A stretch of 64,000 bases of DNA from Entophlyctis helioformis (Eukaryota; Chytridiomycota; Chytridiomycetes; Chytridiales; Chytriomycetaceae): the NCBI GenBank assembly GCA_025526915.1, contig JAHLKH010000042.1, positions 107,655 through 171,654 of the forward strand, given 5' to 3'. Below are positions 50,079-61,400 of the stretch, in pieces (position 1 is the stretch's first letter; each line of letters begins with the position of its first letter). The notes beneath the pieces are model-generated. The model was not told the DNA's origin and searched no databases. It saw nothing but the letters and a program-made list of their open reading frames with translations. Position numbers and translations under genes: made by a program.

Positions 50079-50844
50079 TCACAGCTTGACGCTCCTGAGC
50101 AGCGCCGTGTACAGCTGCATAAACTCGCGAAACTCTGTCTCGCTCAGCTCGCTCGGCCCAAACCGCACTGCTTCGTACTTGTCAATGAAGAAGCGGCCCA
50201 CGTCCTCGGCAACCACCTTGCGCTCGGCCAGGAAGCGCATGTATCCACGGCCCGTCATGCGCGGATCGCGCCGCAAGTGCTCAGAGATCCTGCACAGCTC
50301 TGTCTCTGTCAACCGCATCACGGCGTGTCGTCAGTCGAGTGTGCCTGTCCAGTCTCTGTCCAGTGTCTGTCCAGCGTGTTGGAGACCACAGCGACATCGC
50401 AGACGCCTGCCTACCAAGATTGGTCAGGGAGCGCATGGCGGCCGCCTTGAACCGCACGCCCTCAAAGCGCGATCCGGGCTTGCCCCATCCGACGCTCTCG
50501 GGCAGCAGCTCGACCTGTGGCTTGGCATTGCCGCGAATGGCTGCCACGCGGGACAACTCTGTCTGTATCATCTCGTGCACAGGCTGCAAGCGCCGTCAGC
50601 CGATCCATCCCATTGATCCATCCATTATCGATCCAGTCGATCCAAGGTGCCCAACAGATGTCGATGCCGCGCCGCTGTCCATCGAGGCTCACCTTGGGCA
50701 CGTCGGAGCTGTTGATGGGCATGTACAGCTTGGGGATGTCGGAAAAGGCCGTGTTGGAGGCGATCTTGCGGGACGAGATGAGCAGCAGCGATCCCAGGAT
50801 CTGGCAGCACAAGCACAGCCGTCAGTCTGTCTGTCCATCTGGGC

Positions 50845-50891
<47 letters not shown>

Positions 50892-51105
50892 ATGGCTGCC
50901 ACAGACGAGCGCAGCCATCGCCACGAACCAGCGTCGCAAACGAAACGGCCACGGACAGCAGCGCAGGCAGGTCCGCTCGAATCCAGAGCAGCAGGTCGAT
51001 GGTGTTGAGGGCCAAGAGCACGCCCACGATGCCGACGACGATGACGAGCGACGAGACGTTGAGCACGACCTCGAGGATGCGTCTGAGCCGCAGCCTGAGA
51101 CCCAT
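50079..51105 (-). CDS. Dlt1-like fungal membrane protein
   Basis: Resembles the fungal 'defect at low temperature 1' family, whose biochemical role is not known. Starts MGLRLRLRRILEVVLNV at 51105. Two hydrophobic segments follow, VVLNVSSLVIVVGIVGVLL and ALLSVAVSFATLV, then after an intron ILGSLLLISSRK. The soluble C-terminal half reads IQTELSRVAAIRG and FKAAAMRSLTNL, ending FIDKYEAVRFGPSELSETEF and LYTALLRSVKL. This end (ARF-x-x-x-E-L-S-E-x-E-F ... LL-x-S) is the part that suggests Dlt1. Four exons; the first intron carries a GTCT microsatellite. Head to head with DNAJC17, 53 bp between starts. Confidence 0.75.
50838..50892. repeat. (GTCT)n microsatellite in Dlt1-like intron
   Basis: About thirteen CTGT/GTCT tetranucleotides within the first intron of the minus-strand gene. 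Confidence 0.9.
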
Positions 51106-51158
51106 TCTGAGCTGGCTTGCTTGTCGGTCGCTTGTTTGTCAAACGCTCGGAAAGTGCC
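51106..51158. promoter_or_regulatory. 53-bp bidirectional promoter Dlt1-like / DNAJC17
   Basis: The whole space between two divergent start codons. No TATA box; contains TTGTCGGTCG and CTTGTTTGTC. Confidence 0.6.
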
Positions 51159-52525
51159 ATGGCAACAAGCGCAGACGTCGACTACTACGAGCTGCTGGGT
51201 CTGGAGCCGACGGCCACGGCCGCAGAGATAAAGCGTGCGTACAGGTGGGTGCAGGTGCAGGTGCGACTGAGAGTGCAGGTGCGGGTGCAGGTGCAGGTGC
51301 CATTGTACGGGGCTGACGGCCGCTGCAGAAAGAAGGCGCTGCTGTGCCATCCCGACAAGGTTGGCCCCGACGACCTCAAGGCCGGTAAGCAAGCCTTTCA
51401 TGCCTGTGTGGCATGCCTGTGCCTGTGTGTGCATGCATCTGCCTGCCGACGCACCCGCTGACGCACCTGTTGATGCAGCCAGCCTCTTCCACCAGCTCAC
51501 CGAGGCCTCGCAGACGCTCTCCAACGAAGCGTCGCGCAGGGCATACGATGACCTGCACAAGGCACGGCGCCAGCAGCAGGCACGCTTCAAGGAGATGGAT
51601 GCCCAGCGCCAAAAGACCAAGCGGGATCTGGACGAAAGCGAGGCGGCGTGGAAGCGCCAGCGCACAGGTGCAGCCTCTGCCGAGCTGCAGCGCAAGATGG
51701 ACATGGAGCGGCTGCGCGAAGAGGGGTTTGCCAGCCGACAGGCGCTGGAGCAGCAGCGCAGGCAGGCGGCCGCGGCTTCGGTGGCGGTGGCACAGTCGGT
51801 CCAAGAGGCGAGAGCTGCCGTGGCAGCCGCAGATCTCATGGACTGCACCGTCAGGATCAAGTGGAAGAGGGGTCTGGCGTGGGAGGCGACCGAGGACAGT
51901 CTGCGCACGCGCATCAAGAGCCTGGGCGGCGTGGCTGCATCGTCGCTGGACAGGATCCTCGTGGCCAAGAGCGGCAAGCGCGTGGCGACGGTCGTGTTCA
52001 GAGATCTGTACGGGGCCGTAAGTGGGCCGGCTGGACGCGCTCGCCCTGGCTGCATTGTCTGCTGGTCGAGGTGCCCGACTGACACGGTGCACTGGCTGCC
52101 GGTGTCTGCAGTACGCAGTCATGCAGGCAAAGCAGCAGGGGACGTTTGACGTGCTCCGCGATCTGACAGTCGAGTGGGCAGCTGCGTCGCCGCCCAAAGC
52201 ACTGGCGTTCATGGCAACGGCCCTGTTGAGCAGCGATGCACCGGCCATGCCCTCGCCAGCGACGTCTGGAACGGCAACACCACCAGCCGCAGCTGCAGCC
52301 ACGCCCTTTCCTCGGTTCATGCCCACCACTGCATCGCGGCCGTTCATGCCCGCCAGCTTTCCCATGGCGAATTCATCTGCAGCTGCATCCACAGACGAGT
52401 ACGAGGAGTTGACCCTGCGGCGCATGCGACAAACAGAACGGGAGACGCTCGCACGCGAGATTCTGGAAGCAGAAGCAAGAGAAGATCAGGAACAGGAACA
52501 GGAACAGCAGCAGCAGCAGCAATGA
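51159..52525 (+). CDS. DNAJC17: DnaJ protein with RRM, DNAJC17/Cwf23 family
   Basis: J-domain co-chaperone of the spliceosome. Exons 51159-51244, 51329-51384, 51479-52017 and 52112-52525 give 364 residues in frame. The J domain starts DYYELLGLEPTATAAEIKRA, with the HPD motif in LLCHPDKVG and SLFHQLTEASQTLSNEA. A long charged coiled coil follows, with MERLREEG as in DNAJC17, then a divergent RRM (TVRIKWKRGLAW, VATVVFRDLYGAYAVM) and a C-terminal helix YEELTLRRMRQTERE, matching the family's YExLxxxRMRQ. The protein ends in poly-Gln. Confidence 0.92.
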
Positions 52526-52785
52526 GCAGACTCGTGACCGTTGTGCAAACACTATATAATATACTGCAGCTATGCTACAAGGCTCTCTGAGAATAGCCGT
52601 TGGCTGTGGTTTGTCCAGCTTAGAAATGGATGCGATCCAGCAGAGTGAGGTCAAGCTGGCTAGTCCTGCTGTCTGGTGGCATTCACGGGCAGCTTCATTC
52701 ACAGGTCGTGGCGGCATGGGCGGACAAGTGACAGCTGCTTGGTCCATTAGTGTCATACCACAAAGTGCCATGTGCCACTTGGATG

Positions 52786-52884
52786 TGACCTGATGCGGTG
52801 CGCAACAGAGTGATATGACAATCCGTGATATGACCCGATGCCGTGCACAACCGCGTGGTATGACAATCCGTCATATGACCATCC
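52786..52884. repeat. 45-bp tandem repeat upstream of the GTPase gene (2.2 copies)
   Basis: Copy 1 at 52786-52830 and copy 2 at 52831-52875 share TGACC(T/C)GATGC and GTATGACAATCCGT-like blocks; a third copy begins at 52876. Each copy carries two ATATGAC-type half-sites. It stops a few bases before the TATA box. Confidence 0.85.
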
Positions 52885-52889
52885 CCAAG

Positions 52890-52897
52890 TATAAATA
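52890..52897 (+). promoter_or_regulatory. TATA box of the GTPase gene
   Basis: TATAAATA, 73 bp before the ATG at 52970. It is the only clear canonical TATA box I see in the window. Confidence 0.75.
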
Positions 52898-52969
52898 GAC
52901 CCCCGCAGCTGCCCGTCTTTCAGCTCCACATCCAGCAACCATCCAAGCAACCATCCAAGCAGCCCAATC

Positions 52970-54958
52970 ATGACCATTCCGACATTCAACGTCCTCCTTG
53001 TCGGCGAAACCGGTGCTGGCAAGAGCACCCTCATCAAGGCAATTCATGCCAAAGCCGGCGTTGAAGTCTCGCCAACCTCGCTCAAGATCGGCGATGGCAA
53101 CACCTCAACCACCAAGGCGTGCACCCAGTACTCGATCCTCATCCACCCAAAGACTGCTCTCCTCGGCAACGACGACGAGAGGATGGACGTTGACTCGCTG
53201 CTCGGCAAGCTCCTGAAGGACACCATGCGAGACATCGAAGCCTTCAACTTGAAGGTTAACAAGTATGCCAAGAAGGACATTGAAGATCTCCCTTTCAACC
53301 TCGTTGGCACGGCTGGCAAGCAGCCGTTCACCCTCAACATGCAAGTGACATCCTGCCATGTCGTGATAGCACACTGTGGAGCATCTTGCTGACATTCGCA
53401 TGCAACCATGCTATCCCACATCCATGCAACCATGCACAGTATCGACACGCCTGGCTGCAATGATGGCGAGACAAAGGACAAGCCCATGATTGACGCCAAG
53501 CATCTCGCCGGCATTGCGCGCGCTCTGAACAACGCTGTCACCATCCATGCGGTCGTGTTCGTCATGAAGTCGACAGGCGTGCTGAACGCTGGCATGCAGG
53601 CTTCGATCGGCAGCTTCCTCGACAACTTTGCTGGCGTCACCGACAATGTCATTGTCATGCACACCGGCTTTGACGCTGCCAATCACATCACGGAGTGCTA
53701 TAAAGCAAAGCGCCCCGTCTCGTTCAGGGCCAGCGAAGCACTCTCGGATCGCATTGATGCTGTCAACAGAGAGCTGCTGCAGTATGGCAACCGCAAGATC
53801 AGCGCGACGCATATCGCCATCGACAGTACCAAGGTGCAAATCCCAGCCAAGATCGACTCTCCTCTGGTCCACGCCGTGGCATTTGATGCTGTCAACTCGC
53901 TGCTCAAGCAGATCACTGCGTTTGGCAACAACGGCAGGGCTGTCAGCCAGATCACCGTCATCAAGCCAAAGGTCGTGACGGATGTGGACGAGACTGTCAA
54001 GGCCAAGCTCGAGTCAAAGGTCGCCTCGCTCGATCTACAGGTTGGCGAGGCTGCTGCAAAGCTCAACATCGACAAAGGCGAGCTCAATGCGGCCATCGAT
54101 CATATTTCAGCCCTCAACAACAAGATCAAGAATGGCATGGCCGAGCTTGCTCGTCTCGACACGAACGACCTGATCGAGGTTGGCGCGATTCACTGGGATG
54201 AGTCGTGGTTCTCTTTTCCCGCCGCCAGCACCAAGACCATCCACTCGGACCACCAGATTGACGAGATCAGGAAGGACATTTACGAGCACAACTGGACCGA
54301 AGGTGAATGCCGCACAAAGTACTCGTACAGCTTGACAGTGGGACCCAACCTTTTCCGAGGCATTTATTCGTCTGTCAAGGCGTACTCGTACTCCAAGACG
54401 TTCCACAAAGACACGATCGCTGGTATCCGCAAGGACATTGAGCACTGGAAGAGCGAGCTCAAGGTTGCCAACAAGCTCAAGGAGAGTCTCACCAAGGGCA
54501 ACGCAAGTGCCCAAGAGACCGTTGGCCATCTCACAAAGGAGAAGGAGGCCATCCTGCACGCCAAGAAGCTCATCTCCGAAAAGGCGATCCACCTCGACAT
54601 CCTCGAGCTCGTCATTGACAAGTACGAGGAGATTGCCCAGGACCGCTCCCTGCCGAAACCTGTTGATGATCTCGTCGACATCTACCTGGCCTGCGACCAG
54701 GGCTACTTTGTGATCAAGCATGCCGTCGATACCACCAACGATGGCATGGACCAGTCCGACTACAACAACGGCGTGTCCATCACAGCGTTCCGCGACAAGA
54801 GCGAGGCCGAGGCGTACTACAGGGAGCTTCCTGGCTCGTGCCCCAGGATCCTGACTGATCGCCGCACCATCCTGCAGTCACATCTCCCAGACGACGGCGG
54901 CGCGACTGCCAAGCGCAGCGAGGCTGTGAGACTCCGTGCTGAGGCTGTCTCTGTCTAG
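52970..54958 (+). CDS. P-loop GTPase with coiled-coil C-terminus (family unassigned)
   Basis: Probable GTP-binding protein of unknown role, 629 residues from two exons (52970-53340, 53440-54958). G1 is GETGAGKST near 53000. The intron uses a GC donor (GCAAGT) and an AG acceptor; this splice alone restores TLNIIDTPGC, giving the G3 motif DTPG. Any GT donor nearby breaks the frame. A G4-like position may be IVMHTGFD near 53655, without a clear N/TKxD. Residues after ~330 form long coiled coils (KLNIDKGELNAAIDHISAL, KELKVANKLKESL-type repeats), then YEEIAQDRSLPKPVDDL and a tail. Wording recalls AIG1/septin-like TRAFAC GTPases, but I cannot name a family. Codon usage looks like its neighbours. 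Confidence 0.85.
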
Positions 54959-55486
54959 AGCGAAGAGTCGTAGCTGCCATCTGTCTATTGTGTGCATGGG
55001 ATTGAATGAACCACTCTTGGACTGTGGATGTAAGCTCTGGTGTCGAGATCACAGGCTCCAATGGCGTCAAGGACCATGACAAGATCAGCCGCTTCATTGC
55101 ACAAGCCAAGTCCATCTGACCCGATCTTCTCTCTCTTTTACAGAGCATGCTGCCTCCACAGCAACTGGAAATGAGTTCATCGTGATGCATTTGAAAGAAC
55201 AGGATGAACGCTATGAGCCAGGGGTTGTGTGGAAGACGGCATTGGATCCAGTGAGCGCCGATCGGAAGGGTAGAACGAGAGAAAGGACCGACACGACACA
55301 CTCTCCAACAACGAGAAGCTCCTGTCCCGCCGCAATGTCTCGCCCCGACCTCATGCATCCGCCCAACTTCCAAACAATGCTCACGGTCCAGTGTGTGCAC
55401 AGCCACCACTCAACGCCACGCCGTTCTTCCAGAAGACAACCACTCAACAACCATCCAACCACATGCAACTGGTTGAAGACACGAGT
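54959..55486. other. Convergent spacer GTPase / eIF4G
   Basis: 528 bp between two stop codons, holding the two 3' UTRs. No supported ORF or RNA gene; CAACCATCCAACCACAT-type short repeats near 55440-55465. Confidence 0.5.
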
Positions 55487-58400
55487 CTAGTTCTGGTCTT
55501 CGAGGTATGAGAACCACCCCTTGTGCGCCTTTGCAGCCTCGTCCGACGCACTCTTCTTGTACGTCATGTATGCGGCCTCGTCAACCAGCTCGAGCTCGTA
55601 GTACTGGCGGAAGAGATCAACAAACAAGTCTGCCATGGCGCAGAGCGTCGGCCATTAGGATGCCACGCAAGGGTCATGGGTCGCTTAGTCCACACCAGCT
55701 TACCCTTGTGAGTCTTCGTGCTCTCCTCTGTCGCAACAAGGACAGCAACCTTGTCTGCGCTTGTTTTGATGTGCGGTTTCATGAACCCTGAGAGGACTGC
55801 AAGACGGTCCTTGACCTCGGTGTACAACTCTGGAGAGTTGGGACGAGCCTTGCCGTTCTCGTCAGTGATGACGCGGGTGTAGAGGAAGGTCGCGATGGCC
55901 TTGGCGGTGGCCGGCACAAACGCCGGAGAGGCAACCAGGTCGGCATCGTCCTGGTCATTGATCCACCGGTAGAGAGCGTCGCGGTTGAGAACAGCCGTCT
56001 CGTTGCGCACTGCCGTCACAACAAAGGAAAGGGCATCGACAGTCGGCTGCTTGCGGCGGCTTTGGAACTTTGCAATGGCTGCATCCGAGTTGTTGTCTGC
56101 GGGCCAGATCGAGCGCAAGTCAGTCTGCTCGGCGACGAGCAGTTGAACAAACAGCTTGGGGTCGAGCTTGTCGAGCGTGTCGAAAGCTGCCACGGGGCCA
56201 ACGGGGATCACGGACTGATAGCCGTTGGTGCCGTTGATGATGCGGATGAAGGATGCGAGAGACAGCAAGCTGGACTCGATCAGCGGCACAAAGATGGCCG
56301 AGAGAACCTTCCATGCCTTGGGGAAGTCGGCCAGATCGTCCTCGATTCCAGCAACAAAGGTTGTGAGAGCCGTCCAGAGGCGTTCAAGAGGCAGGCGGCT
56401 GTCGTTGAAGACGGCTTTGATGACAGCGAGAATGGACTCGGCGTTCTTACCATTACGGTCAAGGAGGAACAGCATGAGCTCCTTGAGAACAAAGTCGATG
56501 GCGTCCTGCTCGGTGATGTCTTGGACGTCTTGCTCAAACGTCTGTTGAAAGTCCAAAGTGGAAGCAGCACGGTCAGCACGACAGCACCGGCGGCAGGACT
56601 AGTGCACTGGCGTCGAGAGCATGCTGCCACAGGATCATGCCTTCAGTTCCATGGCCTCCTTGAAAGTGTCGATCGCATCCTTGGCCAGAGCAAGCTGCTG
56701 CTCAAGGGGCAGCGATTGGCGTGCGGTCGTTGCCGCCGAGTCTCCCTCAGGCTCGTCGCCATTGCCCTCGCCGTCGGCAAGCCTGAACAAGAATGCACAG
56801 AGAGCCGCATGGCATGGTTGTCAGCAGGCTGCCGGACAGAGAGAAGACAGGCATCTCACAAAGCCGACGAATGCAAGGTGCACACAAAGACCAACTCACG
56901 CGTCAAAGATGTTGGCAGTTTTGGTCGGCGCGTGTGCGTTGGTGTTGCTCTGACTCCACTTTCCAAGTCTTCCGCCGGGGCCAAAAGTAACAGCGTTGCT
57001 GTTGACGCTGTTGATGCGGCCAAACTTCTGCAGATCGTCGTTGCTGACTTGGCGGGTGTTGCGCGAGCCTGTGCCCTGGACTTGCCAGCCGTCGCCACCG
57101 CCACAGCCGTGGCCTGACCTGGTGCCGCCGCCACGGTTGTCGCGACCATCCCGGGCATCTCGGGCATACCGAGGATCACGGGCATCACGGACACTGCGGT
57201 TGTCCCGGTTGTCCAATCGATCACCGCCATGGCTGCTGCGGCCACCAGCTGATTGCTGGGCACGCAAAGGCATACCGCCGCCGCGGGATGAGCGTGTGCT
57301 ACGCAGTGCCTCCTTGCGCTCTTCTTCGAGACGGATCTTCTCATTCTCAGCCCGAATCTCCTCAATCGTTTTGGGGTTGGAGAAGGGGTCGCCAGTGCGA
57401 GGAACCCAGCTATCTCTGCGAAGGTCGATGATGCCCTCGAGAAGGAACTGCACACGCTGGATGAGGGCCGGATGCTTTGCGAGCGACTTGATAACATCAA
57501 AGTAGACGGGCAGGTCAAACTCCCAGCGCTTCTGAGACAGAGACTCGTCCTTGAGCTTCCTCAGAGCCTCATTCTTGGGCTTGGTCTTGTCGCGGGTCTC
57601 CTTGATGTCCAACGCCTTGACCGTGCCATACTTCTTGATGTTCTCACAAAGAGCTTTGGCGTCTGCTTCGTCCTCGCGGGCAGCTTGCTGGTGGAGCTTG
57701 TTGGCTTCCTTTTGGCCAATCTGCGAAGCAAGAGCCTTGACACTCTCATCCATCCTGGCCTTGATCTGTTCACGGCGATCCCTGCGTCTCGCAGTGTGTT
57801 CGGGCTCAAACTTGCGGCCAACGCGTTCCATAAGAGTGCACAAGAGTTCCATCTTCTCCTCGCTTGGCGGGTCGAGGTTGCGGATAAAGGACACGAAGCA
57901 TGCCTCAATGGCACCGATCGTCATGAACCCTTGCATGTAGAGGCAACCGATGAACGAGACGTTGTTCAACGCAGTCATCTTGAGCTTGAGGCGAGCTCCC
58001 TGCTCTTCGGCGTACTTGATCTTGTCTTCAGTGGGCATCATCTCAAGCCGCTGGCGGTTGGCATCGCGTTCCGCCTTGGACTCAAACTCGTCAACAGCCC
58101 ACTTGTGCTCTGTTTCAAACATGGTTTGGCACTTCTGCAGAAGGAGGCGGCGGAACTGGTTGTTTGCCTGCTCGGTGCTGATCCACTCTTGAGTTTCGGC
58201 GAGACGGTAGGAGAGCAATGCTGAAAACTCCGAGTACATATTGCCATATTTGACCTCATTGCATGCCTTGTCAAAGAGCACATCGACAAGGACGTTCAGG
58301 TGCTCCATGGTGCTGAACTCCAGAACGACGATCTTTTCGGTGATCGCGCTCATGTTGGTGAGAGTAAGCTTGTTGAGCTGGCCGGTGACCTTGGCCTTGA

Positions 58401-61400
58401 TGGCGGCGACCTCGGAGAGCTCCAGCTTGGAGCGCTGGCTTGCCCAACTGTCCTCGGACAGCTTGAGCGGCTCAAAGTAAACGGGCTCGGTAGGCGTAGG
58501 GCCAGAGAAGCCGTGGCCGCCGTGGTAAGACGAGCGGTTGCCACCGCGACCACCGCCACCACGACCACCGCCGCGACCAGAGCGCGTCTGCTGCATGTTG
58601 CGACCATCCGAGGCTTGACGGCTCATCGAGGGAACGCCGCCTGATCCTTGGCGGCTCATGCTGAACGGGGCCGGGGTAAACAGGCTGCCGCGGTTGGGGC
58701 CAGCCGAGGGGCCACCGATCGAGCCGTCGCCGATGCTGTTGCGGACGTCAGAGCCAGAAGCCTGGCGTTGCATGCCGATGGTGCTGCTGTGAGACGCCGG
58801 CTTGGCAGCAGGAGCGCGATGAGAGGCGTTGTCGCGTAGGATTTCGGCGGCGGCTGGGCAGACATCGGCCGGCATCACCTTCACGCAACTGAGGGCCAAC
58901 ATAAACTGCATATCGTATCGAATGGTGCTGGCCGACAGATCGGGCAGCAGAGAAGCCAGCTCGGTCGGGTAGTTGACGCCTTCGGTGCTGGTCAGCGTGC
59001 TAGTTGCAGGGCGAGGAAGTGCCGCTTTGTTGGTGGCAGGCGAGACATTGGGCTCCTGTTGAATCTCGCCCTCCTCGAGCTGCTCGTGCACTGAGGCGTT
59101 GGTGGGTTCAACCGCGACGGCGGCAGTCGCCTTGGCAACCTGCTTCAGTGGAGAGCGAGAGCGAGAAGGCGACGGCATGAGCGGGGGTTTCGCATCTGTG
59201 GTTGCCGTTGAAGCCACCTCTTGCTGCTTGGCAGCAGTCTCTCGTGCGGGCGAAGCATCTCTTGCGGGCGAGGCATGATGGGATGGCGACACCTCTCGTG
59301 CGGGCGATTGTGCACGCTCGCTGCGAGATGGCGACACGGAGCGCTCGCGTTTTGGCATTGAAACCTCTGCTTCATCGACCGCAGGCTGCTCGGCATCGAC
59401 GACAGCTGCAGACTCCTCTGCCTGGACGGGCGACGCCGGACGGGCCGGCAGATCCTCAATAGGGGAAGCCGGGCGATCCTGTGCGGGAACGGCACTGTCC
59501 ACTTGCGGCGAAGCGGGCAGGTCGGCTGAAGAAGCCTCGTCCGAAGCATCGATGGCGGCTGTGGACTCCTCTGCTTGGACGGGCGAAGCCTCTCGTGCAG
59601 GCGATCGTGCACGCTCGCTGCGAGATGGCGACACGGAGCGCTCGCGTTTTGGCATTGAAACCTCTGCTTCATCGACCGCAGGCTGCTCGGCATCGACGAC
59701 AGCTGCAGACTCCTCTGCCTGGACGGGCGACGCCGGACGGGCCGGCAGATCCTCAACAGGGGAAGCCGGGCGATCCTGTGCGGGAACGGCACTGTCCACT
59801 TGCGGTGAAGCGGGCAGGTCGGCTGAAGAAGCCTCGTCCGAAGCATCGATGGCGGCTGTGGACTCCTCTGCTTGGACGGGCGAAGCCTCTCGTGCAGGCG
59901 ATTGTGCACGCTCGCTGCGAGATGGCGACACGGAGCGCTCGCGTTTTGGCATTGAAACCTCTGCTTCATCGACCGCAGGCTGCTCGGCATCGACGACAGC
60001 TGCAGACTCCTCTGCCTGGACGGGCGACGCCGGACGGGCCGGCAGATCCTCAATAGGGGAAGCCGGGCGATCCTGTGCGGGAACGGCACTGTCCACTTGC
60101 GGTGAAGCGGGCAGGTCGGCTGAAGAAGCCTCGTCCGAAGCATCGATGGCGGCTGTGGACTCCTCTGCTTGGACGGGCGAAGCCTCTCGTGCAGGCGATT
60201 GTGCACGCTCGCTGCGAGATGGCGACACGGAGCGCTCGCGTTTTGGCATTGAAACCTCTGCTTCATCGACCGCAGGCTGCTCGGCATCGACGACAGCTGC
60301 AGACTCCTCTGCCTGGACGGGCGACGCCGGACGGGCCGGCAGATCCTCAACAGGGGAAGCCGGGCGATCCTGTGCGGGAACGGCACTGTCCACTTGCGGC
60401 GAAGCGGGCAGGTCGGTCGAGATAGCCTCGCCCGAAGCATCGACGGCTGGTACTTCCACCATAGGAGTGCTCGAAGAAGGGTCCGAAGAAGGGACCAAAG
60501 GAGGGTCCGTGATCCCGTCAGCCGGCGAGTTGGGCACCAGAGTCTCATCCGTCGCGGGGTCCTCAAGAACGGCGGGCATGGACTCGGGATCCGTGATGGG
60601 GATTGTGGCCGAGCCAGGCGTGGGAAGCTCGAAGGCTGTCACGCCACTTGTTACAAGGACATCCACAGACGCGGGCTGGGGCGAGGCAGCCGTCACGGTA
60701 ACCTCTGACGATGGTGAGTCTTCGGGACGCGAGGCGACAGTGGCTGCGTCAGCAGACAGAGGCGTCGTGGCAGCAGAGAGCAGGGGCCAAGTGCCCGTGA
60801 TCTTGACCTCCTCGTGCGTGACAGGGTTCACGATCTTCAGAGCACTTGACTTGCGTGGGATGGACAACACGAACGCGCCGGCAGTTGGGGACGGCTCAAA
60901 CTGCTGACCGCCAGGAACAGGCATCACCACGGGTCCGCTGGGAATGGGATGCTGCATGTGCATCGGCGCAGGGATGGGCTGCGTGGGAGATTGGCCCATG
61001 AGCCATCCGTGCTGATGCTGGTAACTTGGGTGCGTAGTGTAGTATGTTGGTGGCGGATAAAAGCCAGCGGCAGGGCCGTGCAGCGGCGGCTGCTGGTACT
61101 GCTGCGCGTTCCAGTAAACCTGCTGGCCAGGGGACATCTGCATCATCGGATGCGCGCCAGGATGTGCGGGGATCGGCCCTTGTACGTGGTGGAAAGGCAC
61201 TGGACCAGTGGGAGGACAGAACTGATAAGCATTCGGAGGTGGAGCCTGCTGGCTGTGAGGGGGAAGCATAGGGCCGTTGTTTGGATTGTGGTGGTATGAC
61301 TGCTGGTGGTGGTGGTGGCCGCCGTGCTGCTGTGGGCGAGGCTGGAAACCGCGCTGGGGACGCTGGGGATGCTGGGGACGCTGGGGATGAGCGTTGGCAT

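Noticed and set aside
59552..60907. 451-codon plus-strand frame with repeats
   Set aside because: Antisense of the eIF4G repeat array; repeats follow from the 297-bp unit.
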